Positions 1 to 12,270 are shown, counted from the stretch's first letter. The stretch is DNA of 64,000 nt from Udeniomyces pyricola (GCA_039545295.1 BCIK01000002.1:1264108-1328107), one strand, 5' to 3'. The notes: a model not told the origin generated them from the letters alone. Made by a program: numbers and translations.

Positions 1-2727
1 ATGACAAGAGTACGCACATCCGGATGTTGCCGGCAGCCCAGGCGATACCGTTGGATTCTTCGAGAGCTCGTTGGAGGGCCTCCTCGTAGATCTCGCCCTC
101 GTCGTCGTCGGTCCAAACCCAGTCGTCAACTTCGTCCTCGGTCGGCTGAGGTCGGATCTCGTCCATAATCTCTTCACATCGAAGCGAAAGCGCACAAGCA
201 AAGTTCATGTTGGAAGCCTGGAAGCAGAGAGAAACAGGTATAGAGTTAACGTTTGGGCCGTTAAGGCAATGAACTAGGTGCCACACGTCCAACTCAAGAG
301 ATCTCAATGCGAACCTTCTTGAATCGACCCTTTCGGATGAAGCCATCCTTGCCATGCTTGGGTCGGGCGACCCATCCAATAGCGTTTCGGTCGTAGTAAG
401 CCTTTCGAACCTCGGCATCTGCTTCGGACCAGAGCTAAAGGAAGGAAAACACCGCCACATCATCAGTGTTGTGTCAAAGAGCGCATCACCAGCGACCCCC
501 CCCCCCCTCCATCAGAGTATGAGAAAAGCTACGTACCTGCATACCATCTTCACAGATCAAGATAGAGACGGTTCCACCCTGCCTCTCGTAAGTAGTGATA
601 GCCTTCTTGAGCGACTCGATCGTGGGAACAATGACGGCTTCCAATCCCTCCTTATAGACGGGCATCTGGACGGTGAAGTGTGGGAGGCGGGCCTTGCCAG
701 ATCGGACGGGGGCAGCTCCAGAATAGTAGGACGAGTTCTGCTTGCAATGCGCGACGGGACCAAAGGCCTGGAAAAGGTTACCAATGATACAGATACAGAA
801 GAACTACAAGGGCGGCAAGCAAAAGGGGTGGGGGGGGGGGGAAGAAATCGCGTGAAACAAGACATGAGAAATGTTAGCATCAAAGCTTGGTCGGTCTTGA
901 ACACTCGCATCAAAGGTCAGACACAAGAGATGCGTATTCACCATGGCGAGGAGGAACGTGAACGGAGTCGAAGCGAGCAGAGCAAATCGAGTGTAGTTGC
1001 CATCGAGCTGAGACTCGATGACAAGTTGTCCTGATCAAAGTAGAAGAGCCGTATCGCACCCGGATTAGCAAGTGATTTTGACTTCTTGGGAATCCCGCAC
1101 CTGAAATCCGACCTTGCAACAAGATACTCACGGATACCCGACCCGACGAAGACACAGTTGACGATGATGGCGATACCGGTGATAAGCGGGGCAAGGAGCT
1201 GGACGGGTCGGGCTCGCCTGCTCTCCTCGGTCCATCCACCTCCGATTTCTGCCTCGACAAAGGCGGCATCGGCGGGTCCAAACTGGGAGCTTTGGTGTTT
1301 CTCCGTTCCGACAGTAGCGACGCCGGTTCGAGTGCTGACGCCACTGGAGTCAACGACGCCGCCTTCCTCGCCATCCTCACCAATAACGCCGAGAGGCTTG
1401 ACCTCCTCGTGGGTTTTGCTGGCCCAGACGTACTGAATCATTCGTGCCTCGAGCGCCTCGGCCGACTCCATGAGGGTATCGACTTCGTCCGACCAGACGA
1501 CAAGGCAAGCCTCGGATCGGACGAACGCCGCAAACTGATGCTTTCGAGCTCCGGCAAGGTGGGCGATCTCATCGATGACTTGAATTCGGGTGTTGGGATC
1601 GATAGCAATATCGGTCACATGCTTAGGGCTGTAGGAGGGTAGTGGGAAGCCGGAATCACAAGGTGACATGATGCAATTGCGTCAGTCAGGCAAGAGCCAA
1701 ACACGGGCGGAGGCCCATGGCTAGAGAAGGCTAGACTGGCCAGAGATCCTTGACGCGGCCCAAGACTCGGCGAGGGCCGAGGCGGAAGGAAATCGATCAA
1801 GAGAGTGAGATGTTGAACACGCACAGTCGCGCCATGATCGTTCCAACGACTTTGCTGGTAATCTTGATGGCAACCTCGGGGTTCAACGTCGAGACAGCAG
1901 CCTCCCAGATGAGAAGAGCTTCCGTCATGTCCTCGGCATCGCGCAGCTTGTGGTTGACTCGCGGGAAGGTCCTGAACGGAGAGGAAGGGGGAAAGCGAGG
2001 TAACAGATTAGCTTTGCCATTTTTCTCAGCATAAGAAGGTGATCATCTCTGATGAGCCCAGCACTTCTCATGCTCTGGATTGAGTCCAGTTTCAGGAGGA
2101 GGCTGCTTTGACGATAGGGGCTCGAGAGAAATGATCGGGTATGATGACGTCGAACGATCGGAGAACGAGATGGAGATTTAAAAAAGAGTCAGGAAGGACG
2201 GCATTGTCTCACTTGTATTGACGCCTCTTCATTCGAATCGAGACAATGCCCATGCCGGCAATCTTCTTGCTCTTGAACCAGCCCTGGTTCTTAGCTCGCG
2301 AGTAAAGATGCTGCGTCATGAGGGCGTACTTGTCACCGCCTTCATTGTCATCGTCGTCCTCTTCGTCCGAGTGGTCGAGATTAACGTTACCGGGGGTGGA
2401 CTCGAGGTAGGAGGGCTGCATCGAGTTTTGATCGCCTGCCTCGAGCGAGTCGAACGATGCCCGGGAGTGGAACGAGGGCGAGTAGTCGTCGTCGTTGTCT
2501 CGGTCATAGTCAGAGTTATTGTGGCGGGTATTGTAAGGGTGGGCAGAGGTCGACGACGTCGGCTCGTGCTGAGAGGGAGGCAGGACGTGCAAAGGGTCGT
2601 GCAGTTGACGATCACGCTCGCCGTCAGCGGATGAGGGCGAGTCCGGAGGAATGGTGAGTCCTGGCTGGGAGAAGTTGGGGATGTTGTTGGCGTTGAACGC
2701 ATGGGAGAGTCGTCGGAGGACACCCAT
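1..2727 (-). CDS. Family-2 glycosyltransferase (polysaccharide synthase-like), 3' end beyond the window
   Basis: Processive-type GT2 enzyme predicted to move sugar from a nucleotide donor at a membrane. Exons in order of translation: 2727-2213, 1971-1825, 1628-1132, 1030-942, 803-537, 434-315, 217 to the window edge; phases agree throughout, giving about 617 residues before the cut. The N-terminal 170 residues are low-complexity and acidic (Ser/Asp/Glu-rich). Two membrane segments follow: one in exon 3 (LLAPLITGIAIIVNCVFVG) and one across exons 4-5 (FTFLLAMFFCICIIG). The catalytic part begins with FTVQMPVYKEGLEAVIVPT and ILICEDGMQ, the GT-A nucleotide-binding start. It continues with IGWVARPKHGKDGF and KKASNMNFA, hallmarks of a fungal GT2 group. 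Product unknown; a cell-wall or capsule polymer is possible. Start chosen as the first ATG of the open first exon. Confidence 0.85.
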
Positions 2728-4408
2728 GGCGAGGAGGTAGACAGAAGATGGAAGGGGAAGGAGGGAAGGAAGAAGTGGAGGGAAGAAAGCGGGCGAGGTG
2801 GGCTGAAAACGGGGGGACTCCCTAGCAGCTGGGGTGTTGGCCGAAGCGAGTTGGGGTTATGGAGGGGAGGGGGATGATGTAGAACGAGTGAGAAGCAAAG
2901 GAGTGAAGCTTGAAGCCTAAAGCTCGCTGGTGGAGGATAAGATGAGAGAAGAACGATGCCAGGAGAAACTAGACACTCATCCAAAAGTCCGGCTGGTGGC
3001 TGAGACATTCAAGTTTGAAGTGCGACAAGGCCTGGGCTCGCGCTCGCGCTCGAATCAGCCGAGATCTCATACCGAAACCGCGATCGCCTGCCGTTCCTGC
3101 GGCCTGAATTCTGAATCCAGCCTTCAAGATTTGAAATCTGATCCTCGACTTTTCCTTCATGAGCTGATTCTTCGTCTTTATCAGTTTCACTTCCCGCCGC
3201 GCCGTTCGAGAATCTCACCGGCGCCACTGGCTTGGCCTCTTCTTTCCACGTCTACATCCAAGCCGGACCTCATATCAGATCGAGGAAACTTGACCATGTC
3301 GTGTCCGTGATGATTAGCTTCCCGGTCCGGCCGGCCGCGCATGATGTTGCATCGCGCTCGATGCTTAATTACATGTTAGTACTAGAAGTGACACCGAGCC
3401 TGCATATATACATGATGACGAGATGGGTGTTTGCCCGGTTTAATGTCTCGTTGCTCATCATTGTCACCTTGACGTACTGGTAACATCCAAAGATCTTTAC
3501 CTTCCAAAACGTTGCGACATCTCGAAAATCCCGAATGCGAAGAAGGTCTGCATCAACTGTGACGCGAAGGCCTGCGCGACGCGGCACTGGACCAAACAAG
3601 AGACCACATCAGCGAGACCCGCCGATAACGCCGGCGCCCGCCGTCCGACTCTCTCATACGATCTCATGACTGGTTCTGGGTTCTCAGCATGGGCCGGATC
3701 CGGCCCACCAAATACGAACTCTGGATGTATAACTCGAATCGCACGTGCAAATTCCTTCAAAGTTGCATCGTTGAAGAGAGACGCATTGATTCTTTAACGA
3801 TATACGTACACACACCTGCCATTCCGACATGATGTCACAACACGCCCCAAGCTCTTGTCATCGAGAAGCTTTCATCAGAGCGTCTGATCGATCCCGCTGC
3901 AAAACACGAGTGAGAGAGGGCCCACCAACTCTTGACCGACCAGCCGAGGCATGATCGACTTGCCCTTGTGCTGGCTTTGGATTGAATTGTACTCATACAT
4001 CTCATACGTCTAAAAAAAAGTCACTCTTACAAAGAGAGAAAGCAAGCTCGCGAAGAAAAAGAAAGAAAAAAAAGAAGAAGAAGAAGAAAGACAGTAGACC
4101 AAACCAAAACGGGAAGAGAACAGAGCTTTCAACATTACGACTGTAGCATTCTGCATCCGACCGGCTTTGAGCCCCCGAGCTATTGTCCCAAGTACCCTGA
4201 CAATGCCCACGAATCACATCGTTCACGAATACCAGTCCTTTTCGTCGCGTGGTCCACGGAGAGATCCACCCATATCAGAAGATACGGAAAAGATGGAGGA
4301 TGTTGGAGAGTCGTGTTTGGCTGTTTGACGATTCACCAAAGTGGCAATTGGTTCCAAGGTGTTAGTGTTTCGCCTTGCCCGACAAAGAAAAAGGGAAGCG
4401 ACGTGAGA
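2728..4408. other. Intergenic, no gene supported
   Basis: This stretch lies upstream of the GT2 gene and downstream of the tetraspan gene. It holds only short unconnected frames, none with a recognisable motif or a splice partner. The longest (minus strand, 3497-3760, 87 codons) has no family resemblance I can name. An A/G-rich tract occurs at about 4012-4090. Promoter sequence for the GT2 gene must lie in the 2728-3300 part, but I see no clear element. Confidence 0.5.
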
Positions 4409-5631
4409 TTATACGACTCGACAGAACTCACAGAAGTAAGAAATATAAAGATTGGAAGTCTGGAAGGAAGTTCGTTCAGGAGTTTCTGAAGGATAACCAA
4501 AGGAGGACACCGAGGAAGCCGTCGAAGAGGCAGAGTAGTACGAAGGAAGTTTGGGTCGCGCAGGATGATGGATATGAGCTTGCTCGGGAAGGCAAGGTTC
4601 TAAGTGAGCGTTTCGCAGAGGTAAATTGGATTCAGTGGAGGTTCGACGGGACTTGGAGTGGGGATGGAACTGATGATGGCGGTGGTGATGCAAAGGGAGG
4701 ATGGGACGAGGTTGAGGACTATTTTCACGAGATGGAATGAGGTGAGGTGGCTCCAATATCCTTTTCCAGGCCAATCTAGTGGCAACCAACTAACCACCCC
4801 CAAGAGAGAGAAAAAATCAGCTTCCTGCTTGGCACCACAGATCTAAGGCCAGGGTGTAGGTATGAGCAAGAAACAGCACGTACAACGTAGACGGTTCCAC
4901 CCACCCAGAGAGCTACATCGATCCACACTTCGTCCCAAAATGCGTCATCACATGCTTTCCCCGCAACAGCATTATCCGCAGTGGGAGACGTATCGAGATG
5001 GCCTAGTCGACGATCGGCGCTCGTAAGACTGAAGAAAACGCATTGCTTGACGAGACCCGACTTGGCTTGAAGATCGGCAGCAATGACACCGATACCACCC
5101 GCAGCAAACGTGACGACGACCGTGACGGAGGAGAGTATAGCATAAATGATGCTGACCCAGCTATTTTTCTTTGAGGCACGAATAAAATAAAATAAAATAA
5201 ACGCCATGGCGAATCAGCACTAAGTCAAACAGATGATATTTTTGTCGACTCCTGCCGTCGTGCCCTGATTGTCCCCCGAGCTACGACGCTGACGTGACAG
5301 AGAAAACCGGTTGCTCACTTCTAGGCTGATCCACAGCGTCACTATGCCTCCCGAGTGGATAACGCCAATGACGAGGTGCAACACACCGAGAACGAGATCC
5401 CAGTGGCTCATAGTAGCTGTCTCTCCAATCTCAGCGCGATACTTGAAGTGATAAGCTGCCAGCAGCTGCAGCCAAGGAATTAATAGTAGCGAAAAGACAA
5501 GACTCAGTCGATCGTCAAAAAAGGATATACAGGAAGCAAGCCCATCGCCAAGCTGATGTGCTCACCGAGGAAGAAACGATCCCAAAGAGTGTGTAGATTG
5601 ATACGAGAGTGGATTCATGCGTTGGATGCAT
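4409..5631 (-). CDS. Tetraspan membrane protein with cytoplasmic Ser/Pro/His-rich tail
   Basis: Spliced from four exons (5631-5566, 5465-5319, 5168-4884, 4789-4409), all phase 0, giving 292 residues. Four hydrophobic segments are visible: LVSIYTLFGIVSSSLLAAYHF across the first junction, VLGVLHLVIGVIHSGGIVTLW, IIYAILSSVTVVVTFAAGGI, and a weaker IDVALWVGGTVYV. Between segments 3 and 4 lies a loop of about 60 residues with two cysteines, probably extracytoplasmic. The last exon is a 126-residue hydrophilic tail rich in His, Ser and Pro. The topology resembles MARVEL/SUR7-type proteins but I see no diagnostic motif, so the family is not assigned. The 5' start is the least certain part; the second acceptor (CAAAG) lies 35 nt past a likely branch site. 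Confidence 0.6.
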
Positions 5632-6316
5632 GTTCTACAGAGCAAAACGAGGAGAACTACAACGACCTCCAAGGATAACCTGTAAAGCAAAAGAACGGGT
5701 GATGGACGGAGAATGACAACAAGCAAAGGAGTATGGTACGCTGTCTGCGTACCCCATGGTCTGGGAGCTGCGTCCTCTAGCATACACGGTCAGCCACTCT
5801 GAGGCAAAGGGGTCATTACATGGTATGTGGCAAGCTACAATCACACTCGACAAGAATAGATGCTAGAACGAGAGGTAGAACGGATTTGGAGTGAAGGCAT
5901 ATCGTTGAGGCAAGGGATTGGGATGGCGGGAGGTCAGCGAGTGAAGACATGTTTCAGGCGTGATTGAAATCCGCATGCAACAGAGCAACGCAAAAGAGGG
6001 GCATCGGACCAGATGCTGTACAGCCGAGAGTCATCTTATATAACGACTCGGCAAGATGGAAGAGCTATAAATACGTCAGTCGTGAATGAACGAATTCAGA
6101 AGGGAATCAACAGTTATAGCAGGAAGGGGTTATCTCAACGGAGGGGCTACACGATCACCAATCAACGAGAACGTAGTGCTCAGACAGTCACAGATATCTA
6201 CCTCAGACCCCGACTCATTCATACTCCAATTTCCACTGGGTGAATCAAACGAAAACAACACCAAATAAGGCAACAAAGAGACTAGCAGCCAGACCTCTCG
6301 ACCCAACGCAACAACC
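5632..6316. other. Intergenic between tetraspan gene and the next minus-strand gene
   Basis: About 690 bases presumably containing the tetraspan promoter and the 3' flank of the neighbouring gene. Only short frames are present; an additional 5' exon of the tetraspan gene near 5650-5780 (a hydrophobic minus-strand frame) cannot be excluded. Confidence 0.4.
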
Positions 6317-8052
6317 TCAGATCCAACTCAGCGCTAGAGCAGCTCTCTCGGCATCCGCCTGATCCCCAAAGAGCACGTCAATGCATCCTCCAAATAGCGT
6401 TGCCTGGTAAGGTCGACGCTTTGCGAGCCAAGAGGAAATGTAAGTTGGAGCTGGGCTGGTCACGGGGGACCGTGGAGGCGAAAGTGAGCGAGAGGATAGA
6501 GTCGGCCTAGCCGTAATCTACCGGAACAGTATTCACAGAGTCGGGTGAGCTCGTTCATAACGATTCGGATGGTTCATCAGCATTGACGGACCTGACACAA
6601 CGTACAGTAATCTGGGTATCGTTCCGCTCCAAGCGGGCCGGATTGACGATCACGAGCGCTCGCGTGATCTTGCCCTGCCGGAAGTGCATCAAGGATCAGT
6701 CTCTGTCCGACATCAGTCACCCTTCAAGATGCAGACGATAAAATCAGACTCCAACCACCCATACGAATGTAAGTCAAAGCGATGAAAGACATGAGGTACA
6801 CACTTGACAAGAGGATGGAAATCCCTCGCCACCCCAGCAAGAACTCTGATTATCTCCGCAATCCCCCTGCACAACTGGGCTGGGTGCTGATTTTAGCTTC
6901 TTTCGGAAGAAGAAGCCGAGTTTAGACTTGAAAGAGGAAGAAGATGGAAAGGTCAAGCAATCGCCCGAAAGGTTAGGTGGATCGACGGTATGCGTCTCGG
7001 TCATGACAGTACGGTTTCGTGATGAAAGAGGACCGGGTTGTGACATGACTGGGAGTGAGATTTTGATGAGACGGGCGCTCTGATCAAGATCAATAAAGAA
7101 GGTGTCAAGCATTAGCGAAGGAGAGTTGAGCACACTCTCTATCCTCGGATACAAAGAGCAATCAGGATTGCGATTCACTTCGTCTACCCAGACAGCCAAC
7201 CCTTCTCCTTCCCACGTTGCCTCCCCGCCGAGTAATCCCTGCTCGCGTCTCTCCATCTCCAACTCTTCCCAATCCCCACCCCGGACCAGAACGAGGCCTT
7301 GTCTTGTGACAAAAAAATTCTGGCTCAGAATCGATTCGGTAGCCATGGTAGGTGCCAGGGTTCTGCTTCGACGATGGGGTGGTGCTGTTGCCACGGAGGG
7401 CAAGGTCGGAGAGGTCGCTTGAGCGATGCTGGGTCGAGACAGCGGGAGCGATCTGAGAGGAGATGGGAATCCTGTGGGATTCGACAAATTGGATAACGCC
7501 GGAGTTTGAGGCGGAGACAAAGTTGTACGAGGAGTCAAGGGGATGAGCTCGGTCGCAGCAGGCGTGTCAGGTGGCGTCAAAGGCGAAGGGGCATAAAGCA
7601 GAGGGTGAGTCGGTGGAATGCGGATCTTGACGCAAGCTGGGCGGAAAGATGCGGCTGATAATTCTTCGAGAGGAGAGGAGTGAAGTTCCTGAGAGAATGG
7701 GTGGATAACGGTGCGAGATAAAATAATCAAAGAGTGAAGGATCAAGCACGAGCCTCGCCAGCTAGGATCAAGGCCGGACCGATGATAGTTGACTGCAACA
7801 AAGTGGCCGAGATCATGTATATGTACCATGTCTGCAACAGAGAGCCACGACAGTTGGCCACGGTTTTCGACTCGGGGGATGTTGAGGGAGTTTGAGAGCT
7901 ACCGTCAGGGTGAAAAGAGGAGGATGACCAGACATGATCCGAAAGAGGCTAGCCAGGGACCTTATCATCTTGATAAGCCTGATGGGGTCGATGCATTCAC
8001 GTGATGGTTTCTCCACGACGCTGACGAGGTTTAACGAACCGTCCCACAACAT
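6317..8052 (-). CDS. Unrecognised single-pass membrane protein, about 450 residues
   Basis: Five exons splice with consistent phases: 8052-7903, 7831-7750, 7654-6804, 6674-6606, 6517-6317 (450 residues). One hydrophobic segment near residues 52-77 (WYIYMISATLLQSTIIGPAL) follows a basic stretch (RLIKMIRSLASLFRIM), so the bulk probably faces one side of a membrane. Next comes a Pro/Ser/Thr-rich linker (residues about 90-170). A folded-looking region follows (QNFFVTRQGLVLVRGGDWEE, AVWVDEVNRNPDCS), then another low-complexity basic stretch. The C-terminal part contains GKITRALVIVNPARLERNDT and RRPYQATLFGGCIDVLFG. I do not recognise the family. Only the extreme N-terminus is uncertain, because the first exon lacks independent support. 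Confidence 0.6.
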
Positions 8053-8207
8053 ACTGTGATAGTGATCAGTTAAAGCTCAATCCAGCGTCATACATGAGCT
8101 CTATATCACTAGCCAAAAAGGCGATTCCTCTCTCTCGTCATAACCAAACTTGATATACCGACGAAGATGAGAATCAGAACACGCGACCCCATTCCCTCTC
8201 TATGCTC

Positions 8208-10693
8208 AAATATTCAGAATCTCGCGAATCTGTTGCACAACGGCGTCGGCATCGATTTCCACCGGATCCTGCGCCAAAGATCAAGGGTCAAAATCTCCCG
8301 AAGATGAGCACGATATGCAAAAGACTTGAAACATGGAAGGAATGCAAAGGATGACAACTCACGTTCCAACTACTGCTCCGAACGGGCTTCATCTCGGGAT
8401 AACTATCTTTGGGTACAACCACTGAGTTTCTCATGATACTGTTGAGGTGGCGCGATGAACAATCAAGATTGTAGACAGAATGCGTCAACGTCAAAGTGTG
8501 TCGTCAGCATCTGGCTCAGCGGGATGTTGCTAAGTGGAGATATCAGAAGCTTACAGATGCTCGTGTCCGAACATCTCGCTCAACAGCTGGTTATCACCTG
8601 TGATGAATTGTCAACAAGAACACGTTGGAGAATAAATTGATGTCAATTTATTGGAATCTCAAGAGGGGATAGAGATTAGTGAATCTTGTACGTACGGACG
8701 AAGCTCTCCCGATCCATAAACTCGAGGATGGTCGACTTTTCTGAAGCAGGCATCCAGATGACGTGCTTGAGATCGCCCGTATGCGAGGAAAGGATTACCT
8801 GAACAAGCCACGCCATCGTCAATTCAGTGTCTCTGGACTGTACCTGAGGCGAGGGAAAGCACGAGCAGACGCACCGATGCACGCGAAAGGACCCTGGCGA
8901 TATCGTCCGTATGCATGTTGCCGAGGACAGTGACGTGGACTTCCGCTTTGGAAGCGATGGTTCGCAGGCCCTTCAAGAGGGCGGTGTGAGATTCCTGGGT
9001 CAAACGAGTGGGTAGAGCCTAATTGAGACAAACAGGTCATTCGGAAGAGAATCAGCCCGTGAACGTTGATATTAACGAGCATCCAGACGCCCCCAAGGTC
9101 CCACAAGAGAACGAAACATGCATTTTTATTTTGGTCAATGTAGACAACGACAGGCCTCGGGCCAGCAGCTTCTGGCGTGAGACCCATGGCATTGATTGCG
9201 CCAGATCGGTAGGGGGCAAACCAATCTCGTTCGATGCTAGATTCTTGAGCTATACCGGCGAACATCTTCCCCCAACGGCTTGGTTCGATATGTCGATGGG
9301 CGCTGGCTGGTAACAAGACAAGCGGATGACACGTGTCAGTGTGATGCAGTAAGGCTCCGTCCGTTCTCGGTCTGGAAGGGAATCAGCCGACCATCCGACT
9401 TACATCGGTCAACGATGACGACTCGCTCGAAGACCATAACCTCATTTTGGTCCGCAAAAGAAGTCCAATCCGAAAGGTCATAGATTCTAGCATGAGGCAA
9501 GATGGTCTGTATGAATGCCTCATCTACAAAGAGTCGGACCGGCAGTGCTCAATCAGTCAGGGTCCTCAATCAAGCCGTTCCCAAAAACAGAACAGCGATG
9601 AAAGATCGTACTCTTGTTGCCCGAATCTTTCCAACCCTTGGGGAAGGCTTCACCGCTGCATCGAGGGAAGAAGACTCGGTTGACGGTTCCTTCTAGATCG
9701 GCTTTAACAAGGTTCTTGCTCTTCTGCTGTGATTTTCGGTCGGACGCAGAGGTTGAGGCACCGGGAATCAAGGATAACGCTTTCAGACTGGAAAGGAGGA
9801 CTTCGTTGGCAAAGTTGCTGATGAATAATAATAATAAAAATAAAACGAAGGAAGTTAAAACATGGGAGCAAGAGAGATTGAGCTCGACATCGTTACGCGA
9901 ACGACGCGACAACAAACTGAGAGTCACGTCCTTACTCATGAAACACCAAGTACCCGGGTGGACCGGGCTGGTCATTAAACAAAACCTGCGCAACCAGTCG
10001 AGATAAAGCGCGCCGGAAGAAAAACAAACAAGCTCATCAGTATGCGCGTCCGAGGCTTCTTTGCGATGTATGACTTAGCACCGGGCTCGTGCCAGAAACG
10101 GCCATGCCAGCAGGTCAACGCTTGTGTCTTCCCCTATAGTACGGAGCACTTACTGCATCACCATCAAACACTTTGACACCTCCAGTGCCCGCGTTAACGT
10201 GTTCATCCCACCAAGTCTGACCTGATCCCGCGGGGAGCGTTTCCCAGAGCTCGCCATGCTGATTATGACTGAGGATGTCGTCAACCTTCTCGGGACCCGA
10301 GCTCCCATGGGTTGGGGCGAACACGAGCTTACCCTGGTGAAGGTATAGATTGGTGAAGATATTGTAACCTTGGATCGAGGACGGCAGCTGTGCGGACGCG
10401 ACGAACGACGCGGCGCGAGCTGGTGGGTCGTGAGGGGGGAGGGTTGCATCGCTCGAAGTGAGGGAGGGGGCTTTGGGCTTTGCTCGGAAGTCGGGATGTA
10501 CAGCGTGGGGTTGGAGAGGTTGAGATCGACCGTTGGATGGGATGTCTTGTTTGAGGTGGGAAGAGGTCGAGTGAGCGGAATGGCTGTCAGGGTCCGCGTT
10601 GGAGTAAGACTCGGAAGCGGGCAGGGAGAAGTAGAGGATTAAGGCGAGAACAAGGACAAGGGCCAAGACTGGCCGTCGGTAGACGTTGATCAT
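8208..10693 (-). CDS. Type II membrane glycosyltransferase, GT61/EOGT-like (DUF563)
   Basis: The first exon (10693 to about 10154) begins with a short cytoplasmic end and a signal anchor (VLALVLVLALILYFSL), then a Ser/Pro/His-rich stem: a Golgi/ER type II layout. Later exons carry the catalytic region: RLVAQVLFNDQPGPPGYLVF (about 9940-10005), a Cys-containing VFFPRCSGEAFPKGW exon, EVMVFERVVIVDR (about 9400-9520), RPVVVYIDQNK (about 9150-9180) and VILSSHTGDLKHVIWMP (about 8740-8805). The order ERVVIVDR, then a short beta strand with Arg/Lys, then the H-x5-H-x2-WM stretch, matches GT61 enzymes (EOGT, plant xylosyl/arabinosyltransferases). The last exon ends DAVVQQIREILNI at 8208. Several internal junctions, including the second acceptor, are not resolved. 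Donor and acceptor sugars are unknown. Confidence 0.75.
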
Positions 10694-11231
10694 GAGCTTG
10701 TCTTGCGAGAGAGGCCAGTGATGGGAGGTGTAAGAGAGGCAGGGGCGCGGATGAAGTTGAGAGGACTGGCGATGGAGGGTCGTATAGGTGGTGTGAGGTG
10801 TAAGTGTAGGGTTGGGACTCTAAGACAAGACGTATGTAGAGTCGAAAGGTGAAGGAGTGAAGATCGTGAAGGGTCCAGACCGGCCTCATCCGGGAACCGG
10901 ATGCTCATCATATATAGTATAGACGCGACCCGGCCATCGTCGACGTCGACGTGAGACTTGCACTCAACTTGATATTCATCTTATATATCATATATATCAT
11001 ATGTATCGCCCTTCGCACCTTGCTATCCTCTCCCAGGTCTCACCCACTGGATTGTCCATCAGTTCCCTCTGCCTCAGCCCTGCCACCGCGATCGGCCTTT
11101 GCCGCCATCGACGATGACTGCGTCCACTGCGTACGTCGTATATATATATGCACAATCATGGGTATCAAGCAGTATACATTCGTCCCAAACCTCCAGGTCA
11201 GTACCCCGGCCCATCCAACAACGCTTGCCTC
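10694..11231. other. Intergenic: GT61 promoter and 3' flank of the methyltransferase gene
   Basis: About 540 bases between two minus-strand genes. The stretch 10970-11010 is AT-rich with repeated ATATAT/ATCAT units. I see no gene in it. Confidence 0.4.
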
Positions 11232-12270
11232 CTACCAGATACCCGGCACGAGCTTGTACGGAACTCGGTCTTCGTATTCCTGGACCGTTCAAACAAAAGC
11301 AGCCAGATGAAGATCAAATTCAATCAGAAATCGGTACGGCAACCCAAGAGACTCATGAGCGCCGTTGGCAGCTGAGCGAGAGGTACAAGCAACGTCTCGA
11401 TGATGATGTTGACGTACCGTCCACTCTGCTCCATATCGTGCTCGCATGTGAGACGTGAGATCCGGGATGCCCTGATGTGATGAGGCCCGATGCAGAGGCA
11501 TCAAAAGATGATCTGACATCAGCGTCTGCGGACTCAGTAGCGACGCTGGGGGCTTCTCCAAACTCGATCCAGATACTCACCACAAATGCAAAGGACGCCA
11601 AGTTGGCGGCCACCACACCTATAGCAAGGGGAACGTAGCCCGAGATGAGGGCTGCTCCGCCTCGCCACAGGAGATAACCCAGGTACGGAGGGTGTCGGAT
11701 GAAGGCGAAAAAGGCGGTCGAATCGACGCGGCCCTTGTTGGCTGGGTTGCTCTTGAACGCTCGCCTCGTCTCCTCGGATCCTACCTCAACAAGCATCCCA
11801 AGGCCGAACAAGGCGGCTCCCACAATTTGTGTGGTCGATATCTCGGCATTGTCTCCGACTGAGGCGAGTCGAGCGAGGAAAGCTAAGATGTTGGCGACTT
11901 CGAGGGACTGATTGAAAGCGACAACGCCCGCTGCGGGGCCAACTGAGATGGTGAAAGGTGCCCTCGCTACCCAGTAGATGTGCCGAAGCGCGGAGATGAC
12001 GACCGTCGATAGAACAAGAAGAGACGTCGAGGGAAGAGCATAGATGCTCGATGGGGGCAACGCAAGTTGGAGACGGCTCGGAGGCGTGAGATGGAGGAAG
12101 CTGAGGATCGGAGCGTGGATCGCAGGGTTCGTTAGGAGCGAATAACACACGAGGGGCTGTACATGGAAGGCAGGAATTGAAGGATTTAGCATCAATCCAT
12201 CTTCTCCATCGCTCTGCAGAATGATTTTGCAGTCATGTTGAGGGCAAATGCTCATCTCAAAGGGGACCAA
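11232..12270 (-). CDS. Membrane methyltransferase of the isoprenylcysteine/phospholipid methyltransferase class
   Basis: Three exons (12270-11581, 11471-11418, 11279-11232) give 263 residues with matching phases. Several hydrophobic segments are present (for example LLVLSTVVISALRHIYWV, QIVGAALFGLGMLVEV, LISGYVPLAIGVVAANLASF). The signature sits at residues about 185-205: FIRHPPYLGYLLWRGG, the RHPxYxG motif that binds S-adenosylmethionine in ICMT/PEMT-type enzymes. The two short last exons encode MRARYGAEWTEYEDRVPYK and LVPGIW, the typical closing YG-x-EW-x-x-Y-x-x-RVP motif. The family methylates prenylated C-terminal cysteines or lipids. With a full ICMT-like C-terminus this is probably a distant ICMT paralogue, substrate unknown. 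Start is the first ATG; a Met at residue 6 is an alternative. Confidence 0.8.

Noticed and set aside
3497..3760. Minus-strand frame of 87 codons
   Set aside because: Isolated, no family likeness, no splice partners; could be real but unsupported.
4375..4740. Plus-strand frame of 121 codons
   Set aside because: It lies exactly opposite the last exon of the tetraspan gene, has highly skewed Lys/Arg/Asp composition and no splice partners; the minus-strand exon fits a full gene model.
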